From assembly GCA_033032175.1 (NCBI GenBank), contig CM065328.1:6200690-6264689 (forward strand): a stretch of 64,000 nt of DNA, written 5' to 3'. The stretch comes from Saturnia japonica (taxonomy: Eukaryota; Arthropoda; Insecta; Lepidoptera; Saturniidae). The notes under the pieces were generated by a model that was not told the origin of the DNA, searched no databases, and was given only the letters and a program-made list of their open reading frames with translations. The first letter of the stretch is position 1, and every line of letters begins with the position of its first letter. Made by a program: the position numbers and the translations under genes. Positions 60,701 through 64,000 of this stretch are shown piece by piece.

Positions 60701-62689
60701 TACCCACATACAACATTACACACGTATGAACATACACACGTGCACACCACACAGGTACATGGATTCTGTAAGGGACCTTTTTTTTCGCTAGTTAGTCATG
60801 CGCTAGTTAGTGTAGAAAACCATTCTGATCACTAAATACACATACGCATGTTTCCCTCCTTCCTCCCAGGATGAGGGGAACATGCATATGAGTATATGTT
60901 AGTTAGCTCAAATTTCGTAGGAGTAGGGAAATTAGCCAGATCGCGACCTCGTGCGAGTCGTCCAAAACTTTCGCGGCTGAGTGTCCTAAGCGCTCGCCCC
61001 CAAGTTCGGTGAAGCTGTAAAAGCCGCAGCGTCTTTAGGGCTCCTAAGGCTAACAGTGTAGTCAGTTCTAAAAAAAAAACATATCGGCTATAAGAAGTCG
61101 GTTGTCTAATATATTATTATCAACGAGTGGGCAGTGAACATTGTAAATATTTATTTCCCTAAGTTTTACAATGTAAATCGAATGTACAATGCACGGGGCA
61201 TTATGTAAACATTAGCCCAACCCAGGTGAACACGATTCACTTTAAATAATTGGATGAGATACTAAAGTGTATACAAATAAATAAAATTGAAATGTCTGTT
61301 TATAATATCAAAAACAGTTTTTTACTAAACATATATGAAAGTATATAAGTTACTTATAACAAAGAAATAATTTTTTAAATGTTTTTTTATCTATTTGTGT
61401 ATCTGTTTATTTCGGGTAATGTCCGAAACGGTTTAACCGATTTTGACAGGACTTTCACTACTTGATGCTTTAACGATACTTAAAACTAACTTGGACTATT
61501 TTTACTTTATAAAATAAGTTTGGATTACGCAGAAATAAAAATATTAATAATATAATAATAATAATAATATCAATCAGGAAGTAACTAAGCTACTTTATTT
61601 TAAAAAAAAACACGTTTCCACGCAAATAAACATCAATTCAGAAAAAAAGAAGATTTTGAAGCGTTTAAATGCGTTTTACGTTAAGTAAACCATAAGAGGT
61701 ATGTCAGATTAATGTAGTACATAATTGTAGACATTAAAAGGAGGTTCATAAATGTCAGCTAGAGCAATATGTCTATCTTCAGTGTATCACCCACAACAAT
61801 CGTTTTCGTGTGTATAAGCGGGAGTGGGAACACGATTCGTGCGTGTGCCCGTTCAACGACACTCGGTAGTCCCCACGCGAGCGCAGCCGAGGACACAGCA
61901 TGTTGTACCTAAATATTCTTATTATTAATAAATTTGTTTATGACTTGTTATTTAATCTTTATTTATTCACATAAAGTTAAGAAAGATATAAGTGATACTT
62001 GAGGTGAATCTTTTATTTTATAATATACTAGCGGTACCCCGTGGCTTCGCATGCATTTATTGCAATAAATATATGTATGGGGACACAATTTCACACAGGG
62101 CCATTAAATTTCAAACTTAGCAAAGCTTGTATTATGGTAATGAAATAGCTGATATACATATATATATGGATATTTAATATCCAGTCACATAAATGAAAAT
62201 TTTATTAAAGCTCATCACACAAAAGTCAGTCTTGTGCGGGGATCGAACCCGCGACCTCTCGACTCAATGGTAGGGCTTGCTACCATATATCCTCTTCTTA
62301 TTATTATTTTATTTTTACTCGTATTATTGATAATTTTTATAGCCCTATTTATATAACTTTATTTAATTGTGATAATAAGATACATATCCCTTATACAAAA
62401 TTTCATGAAAATGGGTTGAAAATTACTTATTAAAAAATATTGTTTGTAGGTATTATTTACCACGTTTAAAAGCAATAATGGCAATTCTTATAATTATAAC
62501 TTATCAACTGTAGTAAGTCTTACCACCCCTATGCCACGAGGACTGTCTGAAAATTCTGAATGACTGCCTAAAGATATTTTTGTAAGCTTTTGTCACTATA
62601 AATTATTTTTATTTTTTATTTATAGATCAACAACAAAGAATGGTGCAAGAAAGGACGTAAAGGTGGCCACTGCAGTATGAAATGCGAAG
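42621..62689 (+). CDS. Lysozyme-like protein (C-type family) lacking both catalytic acids; gene span, 3' end beyond the window
   Basis: Three exons in agreeing phase encode the first 99 residues: signal peptide, then TRCQLSRELLRYNF, NWVCLIEHASSRTTEKVT, SFGLFQINNKEWC, KGGHCSMKCE. Family markers are the conserved Cys (five of the usual eight so far), Trp28, and the (F/Y)GLFQIN core. Aligned on WVC and GLFQ, the general acid Glu35 of hen lysozyme is Ala here and Asp52 is Ser. It should keep the fold but not hydrolyse peptidoglycan, like the lysozyme-like proteins described in moths (for example Antheraea mylitta), which are bacteriostatic. It would be secreted to haemolymph. Introns of 8,562 and 11,209 bp are filled with transposons. 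At least one more exon (the alpha-helical C-terminal half) must lie right of 64000. Confidence 0.9.
43040..43270. other. GC-rich patch in intron 1 of the lysozyme-like gene
   Basis: 'gggctcccccgggtatgaca', 'cgcctagcgccatctagcga' and 'gctcgcgcacgcgaattatt' stand out from AT-rich surroundings. No ORF is recognised. A solo LTR or the 5' part of a retroelement is possible, but I found no matching second copy or flanking duplication in this window. Confidence 0.3.
43325..43795 (+). repeat. LINE 3'-end repeat (family D)
   Basis: 'tatggtttactcagcgtaag', 'gcgcccgaattgattcacca' and 'agtgaaatttctgtcaaaat' match 5405-5925. Confidence 0.65.
44125..44640 (+). repeat. LINE-tail head, truncated SINE-A and related repeat in series
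   Basis: 44125-44235 is the 'ccccagcttcgcacgggtac' head; 44236-44365 is a SINE-A head (box B 'ggttcgattcgcaggtcgat') cut short at 'agctcggagtttggttctc'. 44366-44640 matches 27300-27500 ('gtaagccatgtgagcgcccg'). The sharp change at about 44365 suggests a later deletion or recombination. Confidence 0.55.
45300..45480 (+). repeat. LINE-tail fragment ending in a (TA)n run
   Basis: 'actagctgtgcccgtgcctc', 'cgctagcgtgggctacagaa' and a (TA)n run at about 45462-45478. Similar to family D heads. Confidence 0.5.
46814..47349. mobile_element. Non-autonomous hAT-type element (MITE), 536 bp
   Basis: Terminal inverted repeats TAGGGTTGCCAA (46814-46825) and TTGGCAACCCTA (47338-47349). They are flanked by an exact 8-bp direct repeat GTCGTAAC at 46806-46813 and 47350-47357, the target duplication expected of hAT transposases. 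The interior is AT-rich with no transposase. It inserted into a decayed LINE tail, whose 'aacaaacagacaaacaaag' resumes right of the element. Confidence 0.85.
48081..48459. mobile_element. Non-autonomous hAT-type element (MITE), 379 bp, with CCGGATA subterminal repeats
   Basis: TIRs TAGAGATGAAAAGAATATC (48081-48099) and its near-perfect complement ending TTTCATCTTTA at 48459 (18 of 19 match). The 8-bp direct repeat ATAATAAT lies at 48073-48080 and 48460-48467. Many copies of the palindromic unit CCGGATA / TATCCGG sit near both ends (for example 'tatccggccggatacc'), resembling subterminal transposase sites. The duplication lies in a TAA-rich context, so chance is somewhat possible. Confidence 0.8.
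48468..49223. other. Gene-free intron sequence with a short tandem repeat
   Basis: 49000-49085 has two diverged copies of 'gttcacatgaaagcgcgtca' plus 'gcgcgcgtt', giving a small GC-rich spot. Nothing else is seen. Confidence 0.45.
49224..49455. repeat. Diverged tandem duplication, period about 116 bp
   Basis: 'ttttatgggccattagaaaa' at 49224 and 'ttttatgtgccatcagaaaa' at 49340 begin two units that both carry 'cgctcat(t/c)agatt', 'atttcgatat' and a 'gggt' tail. No coding content. Confidence 0.6.
49767..49885 (-). repeat. SINE family A, truncated reverse copy
   Basis: 'accatcacgcctgtattccc', 'gtacaccc'-type tail and 'gtttttaggtcccatgtaac' present; the tRNA head is lost. Confidence 0.65.
50640..50880 (-). 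repeat. SINE-like family B, reverse copy
   Basis: 'gttcgaatccctgcagtgag' at the left, 'aaaacatcgtgatgaaacca', then 'cctataggtgtgtttcggca' and 'acttgagaaccagtttctcc'. Reverse complement of the 29352 and 60315 copies. Confidence 0.65.
51328..51416 (+). CDS. Lysozyme-like gene, coding exon 2: the altered active-site region
   Basis: Acceptor tattctgcag. GG completes Trp (T|GG), then VCLIEHASSRTTEKVTNHNN and SYTSFGLFQ follow; donor CAG|GTTAGT, phase 0. In hen numbering the residue seven after Trp28 is Ala instead of Glu35, and the residue before the FGLFQ motif is Ser instead of Asp52. The exon codes smoothly and keeps the structural residues, so the losses look like neofunctionalisation, not decay. 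An NNS glycosylation site is present. Confidence 0.93.
51997..52395 (+). repeat. SINE-like family B split by a 178-bp LINE-tail insertion
   Basis: The SINE reads 'ctggttctcaagtggagctg' to 'cttacgggtggtagctaacc' (ending 52085) and resumes at 52264 with the same 15 bases GGGTGGTAGCTAACC before 'aggcgggcgttagataatcc'. The insert 52086-52263 ends 'gccgaccctacttaagtagg', 'ataaggggtaagaagaa', a LINE 3'-end type. The 15-bp target duplication is exactly what target-primed reverse transcription leaves. Confidence 0.8.
52730..52998 (-). repeat. SINE family A, reverse copy (full length)
   Basis: Tail 'accataacgcctgtattccc' at the left, body 'gagctgctactgagaatttc', reverse box B 'gggaatcgaacccccaggac', and head 'gagcactaagctgacgaggc' at the right. 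Confidence 0.75.
53402..54020 (-). mobile_element. R1-like non-LTR retrotransposon fragment (reverse transcriptase)
   Basis: On the minus strand: IANAFNSLPHGVIREVLRYH, then a stop, then GCGVPQGSVLGPLLWN-type text (read as CGVPQGSVLGPLLWNMGYEW) and the catalytic box IICYADDTLLVAQGANWEEV. The motif wording and high GC fit the R1 clade or relatives. Only the RT core remains (about 200 codons) with one stop (about 53820), and a poly-G tract (53374-53396) abuts its 3' side. Both ends are truncated. Confidence 0.82.
54450..54471. repeat. (CA)n microsatellite
   Basis: Eleven CA units in a row ('acacacacacacacacacac'). No other significance seen. Confidence 0.9.
56340..56455 (+). mobile_element. RTE-type LINE 3' tail
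   Basis: 'gaggcctatgccaaacagtg' followed by 'aacgtctttaggctgagata' and 'atgctgatgaa' is the typical end of lepidopteran RTE elements (…GGCCTATGCCCAGCAGTGGA…TAGGCTGATGATG). 5'-truncated. The GC-rich 56110-56240 just upstream may or may not belong to it. Confidence 0.6.
56830..57400. other. Unassigned open stretch
   Basis: A 116-codon plus-strand ORF (56845-57195) and a following 67-codon ORF share no family features I recognise. 57190-57390 is of higher GC ('actccgagagtacctacatg') and may be a repeat fragment. No function assigned. Confidence 0.2.
59285..59885 (+). repeat. LINE 3'-end repeat (family D), with an internal insertion
   Basis: 'gctgagcccgcagctgtgat' and 'cacacgtgcgaatcgtacta' at the left, and 'tttactcggtgttagccatt' and 'cacccgaatagattcatcat' at the right, match 5405-5925. 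About 59350-59460 of AT-rich sequence splits the match compared with other copies. Confidence 0.6.
60315..60530 (+). repeat. SINE-like family B, copy
   Basis: 'gacgatttggcccaagatgg', 'taatacgctaagcctagagt', 'gcgaccgattttcaacttga' and 'gcagagattcgaactcacgt' match 29352-29632. Confidence 0.65.
60545..61075. repeat. Repeat matching both flanks of the LINE at 41.3-42.0 kb, without the LINE body
   Basis: 'gcccgcgcgatacaagtgac', 'gtgcacaccacacaggtaca' and 'ggagtagggaaattagccag' match 40960-41245. Then 'cgcggctgagtgtcctaagc' and 'ggtgaagctgtaaaagccgc' match 42030-42110, ending in an A run (61068-61078). The 41-kb locus has about 790 bp of LINE between these parts. Confidence 0.6.
61265..61905 (-). 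repeat. LINE 3'-end repeat (family D), reverse copy
   Basis: 'gaaacggtttaaccgatttt' at about 61430, 'gcgttttacgttaagtaaac' at about 61670, and 'ccccacgcgagcgcagccga' at the right end, the reverse of the usual 'cttcgctcacgtgg' head. Contains a TAA-rich microsatellite at about 61550-61570. Confidence 0.55.
62077..62286 (-). repeat. SINE-like family C, copy
   Basis: 'tatggggacacaatttcaca' to 'actcaatggtagggcttgct', matching 28695-28892. The reverse box B is at 'ggggatcgaacccgcgacct'. It lies about 340 bp before exon 3 of the lysozyme-like gene. Confidence 0.65.
62626..62689 (+). CDS. Lysozyme-like gene, coding exon 3: beta-domain with Cys loop
   Basis: Acceptor attttttatttatag; 21 codons INNKEWCKKGRKGGHCSMKC plus E, then one base to donor GAAG|GTAGGC, phase 1. 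INNKEWC aligns with QINDRYWC / QINSRWWC, and the following Cys-rich loop has the spacing C-x8-C-x3-C of moth lysozymes (YWCSKGxxxGKDCNVxC). The basic KKGRKGG loop replaces the usual KGSTPGKD. The next exon lies outside the window. Confidence 0.92.
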
Positions 62690-63184
62690 GTAGGCATATA
62701 TCTGATTAATAAATACATAATTCATTACAAATATATGTATAAAGCCACAAAAATTCACTAGTTTGTCACGATTCACATTTAATTCATTTTTCAACATTAG
62801 TGAGTAATTTATGATTACAAAAATATGACGCAAAAAATCGTCCACGTCATTTAATTAAAAACTGATCCTTGCTCCTGATATTTTAGGAAAATTACATAAT
62901 TATTTACCATGCAGACATAAAACATTCTTATTTCATCTTAAAATTGGTGATAAAATCGTCACGGTGATTTGCTTTTGGTTTGTCACATTTCGGAATTAAC
63001 CAATGTATATTCAGCGACAAAGGTTTGTGGCGACCGGCGATGAATCACTGATCTTTCGGTGATCGTCAGTGTTTCTTTCTGGATTGTTTTATGGTTACTG
63101 ACAGTCAGTAACAGCGCAGTAACTACACCATGCTACTATTAATTTTTTTTTATGGATTTTCATTATTTAAAGATACCTACATAA
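62690..63184 (+). other. Start of intron 3 of the lysozyme-like gene
   Basis: AT-rich; 63029-63070 has a degenerate GGCGACC … GTGATCGTC palindrome like those at 4854 and 19862. No further lysozyme exon is seen up to 64000. Confidence 0.55.
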
Positions 63185-63420
63185 AAACATCACGACTGCT
63201 ATGCTAGAGGTCCTGGGTTGGATTCCCAGGTCGAGCAAAATATTATTGGGTTTTTCCTATGAAATTCTCAGTAGCAGCTCGGAGTTTGGCTTTATGCGCG
63301 ATTAATGACAATAGGCTCGCCCACTATTACATGAGACTTAAAAACATACACGGCGAACTGTGGGTGTACATTAGTACACCTCTGCCTAACACTTCGTGGA
63401 ATACAGGCGTGATGGTATGA
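63185..63420 (+). repeat. SINE family A, copy (box A lost)
   Basis: 'cgactgctatgctagaggtc', 'ctgggttggattcccaggtc', body 'agtagcagctcggagtttgg', tail 'aatacaggcgtgatggtatg'. It abuts a LINE fragment. Confidence 0.75.
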
Positions 63421-63424
63421 TGAA

Positions 63425-63770
63425 AAACATCACACCTCTGTCCCAACGGGGCAGGCAGAGACCACATCTTTCCACTTGCTACGATCCTGGCATACATATT
63501 TCGCTTCTTCAACATTCATCAATCTTTTCACGCACGCTCATCGACTTAGACTACTCTTGACCTACCCTTCTTCAGAACGTCCCCGATTTAATCGAGGAAC
63601 GTTCATCTAGGCTTTTCTCTTCCAACGCTCCCATTCACACTCGCCTTATAAATTTGTTTAGTCATTCTTGTTTCATTCATCCTCTCTACATGCCCAAACC
63701 ATCTAAGCATTGCTTTTTCAATCCGTTTGACTATATCTTCTGTTATACAAAGAGAACTTTGTAGTATGAT
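63425..63770 (-). mobile_element. LINE C-terminal fragment (endonuclease/RT element tail)
   Basis: The minus-strand frame VKRIEKAMLRWFGHVERMNE then TRMTKQIYKASVNGSVGR is the C-terminal 'RRLRWFGHVxRM' region of common insect LINEs. Further frames continue to 'QDRSKWKDVVS' at about 63455-63490. Stops and frame changes show it is dead. Confidence 0.8.
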
Positions 63771-64000
63771 AAAAAATATAGTCACACGGATTAAGAAATC
63801 GATGCATTATTTAAATTTCCCCCATTTTTATAAAAATCAGGTATTCATTCGGGAATTCTATTCTATAGTATGTTACAATAACGTTACTGTTCCAATTATA
63901 TTTTTTAGTTATTATAACTAGTAATTGTGGCGTGCATTGTGAATAAAATTAAGTCTTCATGCATCTATATGAGTAATAAAAGACATTTCAAAAACTAAAA

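Larger units (their letters stand above)
51417..62625 (+). other. Intron 2 of the lysozyme-like gene (11.2 kb)
   Basis: Donor GTTAGT, acceptor TTTATAG, phase 0. It holds SINE-B with a nested insertion (51997-52395), SINE-A (52730-52998), an R1-like LINE fragment (53402-54020), a (CA)n microsatellite (54450-54471), an RTE-like tail (56340-56455), family D tails (59285-59885, 61265-61905), the 60545-61075 repeat and SINE-C (62077-62286). 54480-56100 and 57400-59280 are AT-rich with no gene seen. Confidence 0.7.

Noticed and set aside
62690..64000. Fourth lysozyme-like exon
   Set aside because: Looked for the expected Asp-rich and Cys/Trp-containing helix region; only a SINE and a LINE fragment are present.
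1..64000. Bacterial-type operons, CRISPR arrays or phage genes
   Set aside because: No long or tandem ORFs, no regularly spaced direct repeats, and intron-containing genes show this is an insect chromosome.

Overview
The window is AT-rich eukaryotic nuclear DNA from an insect, almost certainly a moth or butterfly. The evidence is the intron-exon structure with GT/AG junctions, a C-type lysozyme family gene of the moth type, cecropia-like and DD41D mariner transposons, tRNA-derived SINEs, and many 5'-truncated LINE tails of kinds common in Lepidoptera. Nothing looks bacterial: there are no operons, no CRISPR array and no dense ORFs. Most short ORFs are chance or lie in repeats.

Two real genes can be assembled exon by exon. 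(1) On the minus strand, 25774 down to 7094, eleven coding exons give a type I membrane protein of about 791 residues: signal peptide, LRR N-terminal cap, leucine-rich repeats, LRR C-terminal cap, acidic linker, two fibronectin-III-like domains, one membrane helix, and a short tail ending in a PDZ-ligand-like Ser-Lys-Val. All eleven splice phases agree, but two exons each carry an apparent 1-nt frameshift in a 4-nt homopolymer (10654-10657 and 7455-7458). The gene is therefore either recently broken or the assembly has indel errors. (2) On the plus strand, from 42621 to beyond the right edge, three exons encode the first ~99 residues of a lysozyme-like protein. Its fold signature is intact, but both catalytic positions are replaced (Glu35 by Ala, Asp52 by Ser, hen numbering). 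Its introns are 8.6 and 11.2 kb.

Layout: 1-7093 holds a decayed mariner, SINE/LINE debris and two adjacent inverted repeats. 7094-25774 is the LRR/FN3 gene, with a nearly intact DD41D mariner in one intron and a decayed LINE in another. 25.8-42.6 kb lies between the two divergently transcribed genes and has only repeats, including a 360-bp snapback palindrome at 32.9 kb. 42.6-64 kb is the lysozyme-like gene, its introns filled with two hAT-type MITEs (each with an exact 8-bp target duplication), an R1-like LINE fragment, SINEs and LINE tails.

The two genes show no functional link beyond being neighbours. The lysozyme-like protein would be secreted and may bind bacteria without cutting peptidoglycan. 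The LRR/FN3 protein looks like a cell-surface adhesion or signalling receptor. I saw no undescribed multi-gene system. The most notable items are the catalytically dead lysozyme-like gene, the double-frameshifted LRR/FN3 receptor and the structured repeats.
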